A stretch of DNA of 13,982 nt from JBCCGI01 sp039029355. Lineage in GTDB: Bacteria > Planctomycetota > UBA1135 > GCA-002686595. Shown here piece by piece: positions 1 to 6,440 of the stretch. The notes beneath the pieces are model-generated. The model was not told the origin of the DNA and ran no database searches. It saw nothing but the letters and a program-made list of their open reading frames with translations. A program made the translations under genes and the position numbers. The stretch is from positions 1 through 13,982 of the forward strand of contig JBCCGI010000144.1 in the NCBI GenBank assembly GCA_039029355.1. The letters run 5' to 3'. The stretch's first letter is position 1, and the number at the start of each line of letters is the position of its first letter.

Positions 1-1
1 G

Positions 2-1504
2 GACGCGCGCGCGCTCGCGCTCGCGTTCGGCGACGAGAGCTCGGCACCGGCGCTGCTCGCGCTGCTCGCCGACTCGTCCGCGCCGCAGGAACGACGCGCA
101 GAGGCGCTCGACGCGCTGACGCGGGTCCGCTACGCACCGGCCGCGGCGACCGCGCGCGCGCTCCTGGGAGAGCCCGCCCTGCGCGGCCCGGCGCTGCGCG
201 CGCTGGCGGAGTTCGAGGACGAGGCCACCCCCGCCGCGGTCCTCGCCGTCTACGGCGAGCTAACGCCCGACGAGCGCCGCGACGCTCAGGCGACCCTGGC
301 GTCGCGCCCGGCCTGGGCGCGCCCGCTGCTCGACGCGATCGCCGCGGGGAGCGTGCCGCGCTCCGAGGTTGGCGCCTTCGTCATCCGGCAGCTGCGCGCA
401 CACGGCGACGACGAGCTGGACGCTCTCGTCCGCGACGCCTGGGGCAACGTGCGCGACACGCCTGAGGAGAAGCGCGAGCGCATCGCCGAGCTGCGCGCCC
501 GCCTCACCCCCGAGGCGCTCACCGCGGCCGACCTGCCGCGCGGCCGGGCGCTCTTCGCGCGCACATGCCAGCAATGCCACACGCTGTTCGACCGCGGTGG
601 CGACCTCGGCCCGGACCTGACCGGCTCGAACCGCGGCGACCTCGACTACCTGCTGCACACCGCCATCGACCCCAGCGCGGAGGTCGGCCGCGACTACCAG
701 GCGACGGTCGTGTGGCTGCTCGACGGGCGCGTCGTTACCGGGCTGCTCAGCGAGGAGACCGACAGCGCCCTGGTGCTGCGGACCGAGACCGACACCATCG
801 TGGTGCCGCGCGACGAAATCGACGAGGTGCGCCCCAGCGACCTCTCGACGATGCCCGACGGCCTGCTCGACGGCTTGGCCGACGACGAGGTGCGCGACCT
901 CGTGGCCTATCTGGCGTCGCCGGCGCAGGTCCCGCGGCTGCTGCTGCCGGGCGACGAGGCCGAGCTCTTCGACGGCGCCACGCTCGCCGGGTGGCGCGGC
1001 GACGCGGCGGTCTGGTCCGTGGAAGACGGCGCCATCGTCGGCGCCAGCACCGGGCTGGCGCGCAACGCGTTCCTGCGCTCGGACGCCCACCTGCGCGACT
1101 TCCGCCTCCGCCTCGAGGTACGCCTCGCCGGAGACGCGGGCAACAGCGGCATCCAGTTCCGCAGCCGCGAGCTCTCCGGAGGCGACGTCGCCGGCTATCA
1201 GGCCGACATCGGCCCCGGCTGGTGGGGCAAGCTCTACGACGAGCACGGCCGCGGCGTGCTCGACGACACGGGCGGAGCCGCACACGTACGGCGCGGCGAG
1301 TGGAACGACTACGAGATCCTCGCCGTCGGGCACCGCATCGTGCTGCGGATCAACGGCGAGGTCTCCGCCGACTACGACGACCCGGACGGCGCGCTCGGCG
1401 GCATCCTGGCGCTCCAGGTCCACAGCGGCGGCGCGACCGACGTCCGCTTCCGCAACCTACGGCTTGAGCTCGACCCCGAGCTCCCCGACGATCTCGACCG
1501 ATGA
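2..1504 (+). CDS. C-terminal part of a HEAT / c-type haem / DUF1080 exported protein (5' end outside window)
   Basis: The frame is open from base 2, so this is the last 500 residues of a longer protein. Visible residues 1-170 are Ala/Leu/Arg-rich helical repeats (HEAT-like). A haem domain follows: CQQCH at visible residues 189-193 (bases 566-580), then GPDLTG, a repeated-strand region and STMPDG, which would supply the distal Met. This order matches the Pirellula/Verrucomicrobium-type haem-binding domain. From about residue 318 comes a DUF1080/3-keto-disaccharide hydrolase fold: ELFDGATLAGW, then NSGIQFRS, then EWNDYEI, ending in a beta-sandwich strand. Related proteins start with a signal peptide and a propeller dehydrogenase domain, presumably lying upstream of the window. 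The likely role is extracytoplasmic oxidation and cleavage of keto-sugars, with the haem as electron acceptor (inference). The stop overlaps the next start as ATGA. Confidence 0.9.
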   Translation, partial: DARALALAFGDESSAPALLALLADSSAPQERRAEALDALTRVRYAPAAATARALLGEPALRGPALRALAEFEDEATPAAVLAVYGELTPDERRDAQATLASRPAWARPLLDAIAAGSVPRSEVGAFVIRQLRAHGDDELDALVRDAWGNVRDTPEEKRERIAELRARLTPEALTAADLPRGRALFARTCQQCHTLFDRGGDLGPDLTGSNRGDLDYLLHTAIDPSAEVGRDYQATVVWLLDGRVVTGLLSEETDSALVLRTETDTIVVPRDEIDEVRPSDLSTMPDGLLDGLADDEVRDLVAYLASPAQVPRLLLPGDEAELFDGATLAGWRGDAAVWSVEDGAIVGASTGLARNAFLRSDAHLRDFRLRLEVRLAGDAGNSGIQFRSRELSGGDVAGYQADIGPGWWGKLYDEHGRGVLDDTGGAAHVRRGEWNDYEILAVGHRIVLRINGEVSADYDDPDGALGGILALQVHSGGATDVRFRNLRLELDPELPDDLDR

Positions 1505-1809
1505 TCCACCACCTCGTCCTCCTCAGGATCCGTCCCGATGTCCCCGCGGCCGACGTGCAGCGCGTCTTCGAGTCCATCGGCGGGCTGCGCGCGACGATCG
1601 ACGGCATCACCGGCTACGCCTGGGGGCCCTACTCCTCACCCGAGGGGCTCCACCGCGGTTACACCCACGGCTTTTCGATGACCTTCACGAGCGCCGCGGC
1701 GCGCGACGCATACCTGCCCCATCCCGCGCACGAAGCGGTGAAGGAGCAGGTGCTCGCGATCCTCGACGGCGGCGTCGACGGGGTGCTGGCCTTCGATTTC
1801 GAGGCCTAG
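1501..1809 (+). CDS. Dabb (stress-responsive A/B barrel) domain protein
   Basis: A 102-residue protein that is essentially one Dabb domain, a ferredoxin-like alpha/beta barrel that usually forms dimers. The family signature is clear: MIHHLVLLRI as first strand, then GYAWGPYSSPEG, GYTHGFSMTF, YLPHPAH (residues 71-77) and a final VLAFDF strand. Members range from plant stress proteins to small polyketide or aromatic-processing enzymes. No specific substrate can be assigned here. There is no signal peptide, so it is probably cytoplasmic. The ATG overlaps the stop of the large haem/DUF1080 gene by 4 nt, and no Shine-Dalgarno sequence is visible, so it is probably made by translational coupling. 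Small Dabb genes beside sugar-oxidation genes are common in planctomycetes as I recall, which supports co-transcription but not a function. Confidence 0.88.
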   Translation: MIHHLVLLRIRPDVPAADVQRVFESIGGLRATIDGITGYAWGPYSSPEGLHRGYTHGFSMTFTSAAARDAYLPHPAHEAVKEQVLAILDGGVDGVLAFDFEA

Positions 1810-1826
1810 GACGTTCCGCTAGCCGA

Positions 1827-2930
1827 TCAACGCTTCTCGTCGCCGGCGCCGTCCGTGTCGGCGCCTTCCTCGACGAAGAAGCCGTCGCTCTCGGTTGCGC
1901 GCTCGAAGTGCTCGCGCAGGGGCGTGCCGCCGAGGTCGGTGTTGAAGTCGCGCCAGAGCACGCGCGCCTCGTGGCCGTCGGGGTTCAGGAACTCGATCGC
2001 GAAGTCCTTCTTCTCGCTGTGGATGCGGTAGTAGAAGGGCTGGCCCGGCTCCTCGCTTCCCACCCACAGGAAGGTGTGATCGAAGATGTCGTGGTCGCGA
2101 TACCGATTCATGATCGGCGAGGTCAGGTCCTGGTGCACGTTGGCCACGTGCAGGTTCAGGAGCCGCATGAACAGGAAGCGCTGGTTGAACGTCATCGAGC
2201 GCGGGCTGAGGCCCTTGCGCGCCTCGAAGTTCTCGGTGCGTCCGGGAACGAGGTGCAGGCGGCTCGGCGGCACGCCGTAGCTCTCGTCCTCGTTGTCCTC
2301 GGGCGGCGCATCGGGGAGGTGCAGCGCGAAGCGCCGCTGCGTCTCGTTGAAGCTCGCGATGAGCTCGCGCGCGAGGCGCTCCTCCTCGTAGAACAGCTTG
2401 AAGCCCGCGCGGAGCCCGTCCGGCACCTCGGCGGGGCGCGCGCCGAAGTACATCGGCGTGGCGGTGAAGAGGTCGTCGCGATGGACCGTGAAGTTCAGCG
2501 ACAGGCCCTCGCCCTCGAAGCGCCAGGCCCAGGGCGCGTCTCCGCTGGGCTCGCCGAACACGGTGGCGAAGAAGTTCTGCGGGTCCTTGCCCTGCACCTC
2601 GGCCAGCGCCAGGACGCCGTGCGCCTTGAGGTAGCCCTGCATCGACAGCGCTTCGCGCAGCATGCGGTCGAAGAGCGTGCGCTGCTCGCCCGTGAGCTCG
2701 CCCAACGCGACGCCCCCGCGGGCCCGCTCGGTGTAGTCCCAGTCGGCCCGGCTCGGGTCGTCGAACGGGAGCTGTGCCCGCCCCACCAGCTCGGCCGGCA
2801 GCGCGTCGAGCCAGGCCCGGGCCGCGGTCGACATGGCCTCGGCGCGCGCCCGGCGGTTCTTGTCCTGCGCGGGCTCCACGCAGAGGGCCGAAAGGACGAG
2901 CACGAGCGCTACGGAGAGAAAGCTCTTCAT
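1827..2930 (-). CDS. exported DUF3500 family protein
   Basis: A 367-residue protein. The start chosen is MKSFLSVALVLVLSALC, a good Sec signal peptide, with probable cleavage near EPA/QD at residue 21. The reading frame stays open further upstream to 3269, but that stretch lies antisense to the YjbQ gene and has no signal. The DUF3500 pattern covers the mature part: LPFDDPSRADWDY (54-66), LTGEQRTLFDRML, WAWRFEGEGLSLNFTV (134-149), TPMYFGARPAEV, YEEERLARELI, PFYYRIH (298-304) and WRDFNTDLGG (326-335). The family is secreted or periplasmic and of unknown reaction. Two places where I expect histidines (a GHHL motif and an HxHxxWRD motif) read GEGL and EARVLWRD here, so any activity depending on them may be lost. 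It converges on the Dabb gene with 17 bp between stops and is divergent from the YjbQ operon. Confidence 0.85.
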   Translation of the reverse strand: MKSFLSVALVLVLSALCVEPAQDKNRRARAEAMSTAARAWLDALPAELVGRAQLPFDDPSRADWDYTERARGGVALGELTGEQRTLFDRMLREALSMQGYLKAHGVLALAEVQGKDPQNFFATVFGEPSGDAPWAWRFEGEGLSLNFTVHRDDLFTATPMYFGARPAEVPDGLRAGFKLFYEEERLARELIASFNETQRRFALHLPDAPPEDNEDESYGVPPSRLHLVPGRTENFEARKGLSPRSMTFNQRFLFMRLLNLHVANVHQDLTSPIMNRYRDHDIFDHTFLWVGSEEPGQPFYYRIHSEKKDFAIEFLNPDGHEARVLWRDFNTDLGGTPLREHFERATESDGFFVEEGADTDGAGDEKR

Positions 2931-2993
2931 GCGGGAACGGACGCGGAGGGTACGGAGGGACGGGGACGGAGGGCCGGTATGATAGCGGCAGCG
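2931..2993. promoter_or_regulatory. divergent promoter region between DUF3500 gene and YjbQ operon
   Basis: These 63 bp must hold the start signals for both divergent transcripts. TATGAT at 2978-2983 is a reasonable -10 hexamer for the rightward operon. It ends 10 nt before the ATG at 2994, which would make that mRNA leaderless or nearly so. The other strand reads TATCAT at almost the same place, which could serve the DUF3500 gene with a leader of about 45 nt. No convincing -35 box is seen for either. The region also holds a purine-rich degenerate tandem of ACGGAGGG-like units (about 2936-2973). Part of this could instead act as a Shine-Dalgarno for an alternative YjbQ start at 2979. Confidence 0.35.
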
Positions 2994-3413
2994 ATGAAGA
3001 GCTACCGGCAAGAACTGTGGTTCGAGGTCCCCTCGCGGCGGGGGTTCCTGAACATCACTCCCGATGTAGAAGAAGCGGTCCGCGCGAGCGGCGTGCGCGA
3101 GGGCCTGTGTCTGGTCAACGCCATGCACATCACCGCCAGCGTCTTCATCAACGACGACGAGAGCGGGCTTCTCGGGGACTACGAGCGCTTCCTCGAGGAG
3201 TTGGCACCGCACGAGCCGATCTCTCGCTACGCACACAACCAAACCGGCGAGGACAACGGCGACGCGCACATCAAGCGGCAGATCATGGGCCGCGAGGTGG
3301 TGGTCGCCATCACCGCGGGCGAGCTGGACTTCGGGACCTGGGAGCGCATCTTCTACGGTGAGTTCGACGGGCGCCGAAGGAAGCGTGTTCTGATCAAGAT
3401 CATCGGAGAATGA
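2994..3413 (+). CDS. yjbQ: YjbQ / UPF0047 family protein (secondary thiamine-phosphate synthase-like)
   Basis: A 139-residue protein covering the whole UPF0047/YjbQ family, small cytoplasmic proteins forming trimeric beta-barrels. E. coli YjbQ has weak thiamine-phosphate synthase activity, but the physiological role of the family is unsettled. Family landmarks: RRGFLNIT near the start, AMHITASVFIND (His45, Asn53), DAHIKRQIMG (His92, Lys94), a GTWERI segment (114-119) and the EFDG turn (123-126), then a last strand ending IIGE. The histidines and GTW belong to the presumed metal/phosphate pocket. ATG 2994 gives the usual family N-terminus. An in-frame ATG at 2979, preceded by GGAGGG at good spacing, would add MIAAA. 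It is the first gene of a four-gene operon and shares ATGA with the next gene. Confidence 0.9.
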   Translation: MKSYRQELWFEVPSRRGFLNITPDVEEAVRASGVREGLCLVNAMHITASVFINDDESGLLGDYERFLEELAPHEPISRYAHNQTGEDNGDAHIKRQIMGREVVVAITAGELDFGTWERIFYGEFDGRRRKRVLIKIIGE

Positions 3414-4732
3414 GCCTGCTCGCGTCCCTCCTGCTGGGGAGTGCCCTAGGCGTCTCCGGCCCCGAGGTGCTCAAGCCGATCGGCGGGCCGCCGCTGCGGC
3501 TGGCCGACGGCCGCCTCGTTCGCCTGGTGGAAGGCGAGCCGCACGAGCTGGAGTGCACGACGACCGAGGGGCCGGGCGAGGTCTACGACGCCGCGCTCGA
3601 TCCCGCCGGGCTGATCTTCGTGGCCGCGGAGAACGGGCTCTTCGTGATCGACGGCCGCGCCGAAGCGCTCGACCCGATCCAGGTCGAGGACGGCGCCCCG
3701 GCCGGGCTGGCGCGGTCGCTGCACGTGGACGCGCAGCGGAGGCTCTGGATCGCGACCGACGAAGCGGTCGGCGTGCTGGATCCTTCCTTCTATTGGGGGC
3801 GCACGCTCGGCGCGGACGAGCTCCCCGGCGCGGGCCCCTATCGGATCGAGGGTCGCCCCTGGGGCCTCATCGTCTACGGATCGGAGGACAAGCTGCGCTA
3901 CCGCCCGGATGCCGGCGACGCGCCGCGCGTGGTCGAGCTGCGCGTCGACGGCGAGCCCTTCGCACCCGACGCGGAGGTCGAGCTGCGGCGCGACTACCGC
4001 GACCCGATCCGGATCGCGGCCGACGCCGAGGCGCCCGGCGGCGCCACGCTGCGCTACCGGCTCGACGGGCACCACGTGTGGCGCGCGATGGAGGGCGAGC
4101 TGGTGCTCGACCGCGTCTCGCCCGGCCGACACCGGCTCGACGTGGTCGCGATCGACCGCGACCTGAACCGCTCGCGGCCCGCGTCGGTGGCGCTCGTCAT
4201 CGACTACCCGTTCTACTACGAGAAGGGCTTCGTGCTCGCCGTCGGCGCCGGGCTGGGCGTGGCGGCGACGGCCTTCTTCCTGCTGCGCGCGCGCCGCAGC
4301 GGGCGTGGCTCCTACGCCCGCGCGGTGGTCTCGACCGGCGTCGCGCTGGTGATCGGCGTGCAGGTGCTCGCGGGGCTGGTGCCCCACAACAAAGCCTGGC
4401 CGTTCGTCGGCTTCAGCATGTACAGCGATCGCTACAAGGAGGGCGACGCGATCCACAAGCCGGTGCTCGTCGGGCTCGGGCCCGGCGGCGGGCGCTGGAC
4501 GATCCCGCCGCAGGCCGTCGGGGTGGCGATCGACAGCCCGTGGCAGGTGCTTCGCCCGGTGATCGACGGGGGCGCGAGCTCGTCGCGCGAGCTGATGGCG
4601 ACCTACCGCAAGCGCTTCCCCAAGAAGAACATCGTCGGTCTGCAGGTGCAGTCGGAGCGTATCCGCATCACCGGGCGCGGCCCGATCCCCGTGGCGCCGC
4701 TCGTGCTGTCGCACTTCCGGGAGGAGCGTTGA
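3410..4732 (+). CDS. membrane protein with Reg_prop propeller, Y_Y_Y domain and extracytoplasmic WPFxGFxMYS domain; no kinase
   Basis: A 440-residue protein. Residues 1-16 are a hydrophobic signal sequence. Residues 25-165 hold two or three Reg_prop-like propeller blades (VYDAALDPAGLIFVAAENG; RSLHVDAQRRLWIATDEAV). Residues 213-263 are a Y_Y_Y domain (YRLDGHHVW, then VSPGRHRLDVVAID). YPFYYEKG and a transmembrane helix (274-293) follow, as in hybrid two-component sensors. Instead of a histidine kinase there is a basic loop, a second helix (305-324), and a C-terminal domain opening with WPFVGFSMYSD. Two helices would put both large domains outside the membrane. From memory, domains of the WPF-PMYS type tend to accompany HTTM membrane proteins, and the next gene is one. 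The blade count is far below the usual fourteen or so. GGAG lies 4 nt before the ATG, which overlaps the YjbQ stop by 4 nt. Likely function: HTTM partner or sensor (inference). Confidence 0.85.
   Translation: MSLLASLLLGSALGVSGPEVLKPIGGPPLRLADGRLVRLVEGEPHELECTTTEGPGEVYDAALDPAGLIFVAAENGLFVIDGRAEALDPIQVEDGAPAGLARSLHVDAQRRLWIATDEAVGVLDPSFYWGRTLGADELPGAGPYRIEGRPWGLIVYGSEDKLRYRPDAGDAPRVVELRVDGEPFAPDAEVELRRDYRDPIRIAADAEAPGGATLRYRLDGHHVWRAMEGELVLDRVSPGRHRLDVVAIDRDLNRSRPASVALVIDYPFYYEKGFVLAVGAGLGVAATAFFLLRARRSGRGSYARAVVSTGVALVIGVQVLAGLVPHNKAWPFVGFSMYSDRYKEGDAIHKPVLVGLGPGGGRWTIPPQAVGVAIDSPWQVLRPVIDGGASSSRELMATYRKRFPKKNIVGLQVQSERIRITGRGPIPVAPLVLSHFREER
4719..4726 (+). promoter_or_regulatory. Shine-Dalgarno sequence deciding a TTG start
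   Basis: GGGAGGAG precedes TTG at 4729; the core GGAGG ends 4 nt before it. The TTG lies within TTGA, sharing bases with the stop of the preceding gene just as ATGA does at the operon's other junctions. No ATG or GTG gives a full first membrane helix downstream, so the strong ribosome site and overlap geometry fix the HTTM start here. Confidence 0.75.
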
Positions 4733-6021
4733 GCGGCGAAGGGCAAAGCGGCTGGGACCGGTACTGGTTCGGCGAGGTGTCGCTGGTGCGGCTCGCGGTG
4801 TTCCGCATCGTGATGCTCGCGGCGGCGCTCTACGCCGTGTGGGTCTTCCGCACGGGCGTGTTCCAGCACGCCGACGGCCTGGAGACCTCCTTTCTCGCGC
4901 GCTCGTGGAATCCGATCTACGTGCTGGAAGCCCTCGGCGTACCGCCGCCGGGGCCGACGGCGGCCCGGGTCGTATTCGCGGTCCTGCTCGGCTCGATCGC
5001 GCTCGGCATCGTGGGGCTCTTCGCGCGTACGGCCTGCGCCGTGGCCGCGGTGCTGACGTTCTATTGGATCGGCGTGCACTACTCGTTCGGCAAGCCGCAC
5101 CACGACTGCGTCGCGCTGATGTTCGGGCTGCTCGCGCTTCCCTTCGGTCCGGTAGGCGGGCGGCTGTCGGTCGACTCGATGCTGCGCAGGATGCGCGCGG
5201 CACGGTCGAGCGGCGCCGGCTATCTGGCGCCGCCGGACGCCGGCGCGTGGGCGGGCCTGCCGCTGCGGCTGACGCAGATCTCCGCCGCGCTCGGGTACTT
5301 CTTCGCCGGCGCGACCAAGCTGGTGCTCGCAGGGCCGGGCTGGGCCGACGGGTACACGCTGCAGGCGATCATGCTGGAGTACAAGTCGGCCTGGTCCGGC
5401 GTGCTCGCCGATCAGGTGGCGCTCTGCGCGTTGATGTCGGTGGGCCTGCTCTTCGTGCAGGTGAGCTTCCCGCTGGTCTTCCTCACGCCGCTCCTGCGCT
5501 GGTTCTACGTGCCGATGGCGGTCGTCTTCCACCTGGTCGCGATGCAGACGATGGCGACCGGCCCCTTCCTGACGCTCTGGTTCACGCTGGTGTGCTTCAT
5601 CCCCGCGGAGCGCGTGCCCGCCTGGTTCGACCGCACGCTGGCGGGCGGGCCGGCCTGGCGGCGGATTGCGGTCGGGGCGATGCTGGTGGCCTTCGCGGCG
5701 CTCACCTTCGATCTGTACTTCGCCCAGGTGCCGGTCTGGCTCGCGGCGACGCTGGTGCCGGCCGCCCTGGCCGTGGGCCTCCGCCTACGCGGACGCGCGC
5801 CCGAGGACGTGCGCTTCGATCCGGATCAGCCGTCCGCGCGGCGCGCCGTCGCCCTGCTGGACGCCGCCGACTGGGCCGGTCGCCTGCGCTTCGTCGAAGC
5901 GCCCGGCGCCGCGGACGGGCTGACCGCCTGCGGCGTCTCCGGCCGCGCGGCGTGGCGGCGCGCCGCCGCGCGCACACCGTTTCTCCTTCCCCTGGCATTT
6001 CTGCCCCTCGGCTCCGGATGA
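4729..6021 (+). CDS. HTTM-domain (vitamin K-dependent gamma-carboxylase-like) membrane protein with degenerate DCC tail
   Basis: A 430-residue polytopic membrane protein starting at TTG. About ten hydrophobic helices span residues 21-352. HTTM hallmarks: RLAVFRIVML in helix 1, HHDCVALMFGLLALPFGP (124-141) followed by a SVDSMLRR loop, and FFAGATKLVLAGPGWADGYT (191-210), matching the family's G-x-x-K...W-x-x-G. HTTM proteins resemble the membrane part of vitamin K-dependent gamma-carboxylase, but bacterial substrates are mostly unknown. Residues 358-425 look like a fused DCC/DUF393 thiol-oxidoreductase domain. FDPDQPSAR (363-371) aligns with the usual YDGDCPxCR, DWAGRLRFV with the following strand, and LLPLAFLPL with the usual closing segment. 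Both redox cysteines are replaced (Gln, Ala), so this tail should be catalytically dead or only structural. The stop overlaps the next gene as ATGA. Confidence 0.87.
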   Translation: MSGEGQSGWDRYWFGEVSLVRLAVFRIVMLAAALYAVWVFRTGVFQHADGLETSFLARSWNPIYVLEALGVPPPGPTAARVVFAVLLGSIALGIVGLFARTACAVAAVLTFYWIGVHYSFGKPHHDCVALMFGLLALPFGPVGGRLSVDSMLRRMRAARSSGAGYLAPPDAGAWAGLPLRLTQISAALGYFFAGATKLVLAGPGWADGYTLQAIMLEYKSAWSGVLADQVALCALMSVGLLFVQVSFPLVFLTPLLRWFYVPMAVVFHLVAMQTMATGPFLTLWFTLVCFIPAERVPAWFDRTLAGGPAWRRIAVGAMLVAFAALTFDLYFAQVPVWLAATLVPAALAVGLRLRGRAPEDVRFDPDQPSARRAVALLDAADWAGRLRFVEAPGAADGLTACGVSGRAAWRRAAARTPFLLPLAFLPLGSG

Positions 6022-6374
6022 CCGACTTCTTCGCCACGCTGCTCCAGAAGATCCAAGACCACGCGACCTACGGCCCCGCGATGCGCGCGGCGGTCGACGC
6101 GGACCGCGTGCTGGCGCTCAACTACCACTCGCACGGCGACCCCGGATCGTGGTGCGTCTCGATCTGCGCGCTGCAGCGCGACCCCACGCGGCTGCTGCAG
6201 ATCGGCGTGCCCGAGCTGGAGGAGCTGGTGCACATCCGGGGCATCGGCAAGAGCGCGGAGGAGTGCATCCCCTTTTGCTCGGCGTTCGCCGACGTGCTCC
6301 GCGAACACTACCGCTTGACGGAGCCGCCGCGCCCCTTCCTCAACGGTCAGCCCGTCTCGGCTGAGACGGGCTGA
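6018..6374 (+). CDS. 118-residue orphan protein with two CX3C motifs
   Basis: I do not recognise this family. It is the last gene of the operon, overlapping the HTTM gene by 4 nt, with no signal peptide or membrane helix. The sequence is mostly helical. The notable feature is four cysteines arranged as C46-x3-C50 and C83-x3-C87, in WCVSICALQ and EECIPFCSAF, 32 residues apart. This spacing could form two disulfides between antiparallel helices or a metal or Fe-S site. NYHSHGD (35-41) adds His37 and His39 next to the first pair. An HIRGIGKSAEE segment (72-82) looks like a small phosphate- or DNA-binding turn, though this is weak. The real gene status rests on the overlap, GC-rich third positions and continuity with the operon. 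Its stop codon lies inside a 12-bp hairpin. Confidence 0.75.
   Translation: MTDFFATLLQKIQDHATYGPAMRAAVDADRVLALNYHSHGDPGSWCVSICALQRDPTRLLQIGVPELEELVHIRGIGKSAEECIPFCSAFADVLREHYRLTEPPRPFLNGQPVSAETG
6347..6374 (+). terminator. 12-bp hairpin embedding the operon's last stop codon
   Basis: TCAGCCCGTCTC (6347-6358) is perfectly complementary to GAGACGGGCTGA (6363-6374), with loop GGCT. The 3' arm ends in the TGA stop of the CX3C gene. No T-tract follows directly. It is the first of three consecutive hairpins, so it may act as an mRNA 3'-end stabiliser or part of a compound terminator. Confidence 0.6.
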
Positions 6375-6393
6375 GCCGCGCGTCGTGCGCGGC
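6375..6393 (+). terminator. second hairpin of a compound terminator
   Basis: GCCGCGC (6375-6381) pairs with GCGCGGC (6387-6393) around the loop GTCGT. It starts on the base after the preceding hairpin, so the two would stack head to tail. There is no T-tract. In such GC-rich DNA a 7-bp stem alone is weak evidence; its support is its place between two 12-bp stems. Confidence 0.4.
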
Positions 6394-6403
6394 CAAGGAG
6401 TCG

Positions 6404-6440
6404 GGGCTCCCGAGTGCGAGCAGACTCGGGAGCCCGTCTT
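6404..6440 (+). terminator. likely intrinsic terminator of the YjbQ-HTTM operon
   Basis: GGGCTCCCGAGT (6404-6415) pairs perfectly with ACTCGGGAGCCC (6424-6435) around the 8-nt loop GCGAGCAG, and GTCTTCCGTCT follows. This is the best intrinsic-terminator candidate in the window, although the T-tract is poor. AGCCCG at 6431-6436 could alternatively pair with CGGGCT at 6453-6458, giving a competing structure as in attenuators. Confidence 0.55.

Noticed and set aside
260..1423. Minus-strand open frame opposite the haem/DUF1080 gene
   Set aside because: The plus strand carries CxxCH and DUF1080 motifs; the minus product is low-complexity and typical of antisense frames in GC-rich genes.
1464..2978. 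Upstream extension of the YjbQ frame
   Set aside because: It runs across the Dabb and DUF3500 genes in another frame and shows no domain; YjbQ family proteins begin at the MKSYRQ position.
2931..3269. N-terminal extension of the DUF3500 gene
   Set aside because: It would lie antisense to YjbQ and place the signal peptide in the middle of the protein.
3553..4728. Upstream extension of the HTTM frame
   Set aside because: It overlaps the sensor-like gene and is Arg/Gly filler; the TTG start with ribosome site explains the real N-terminus.
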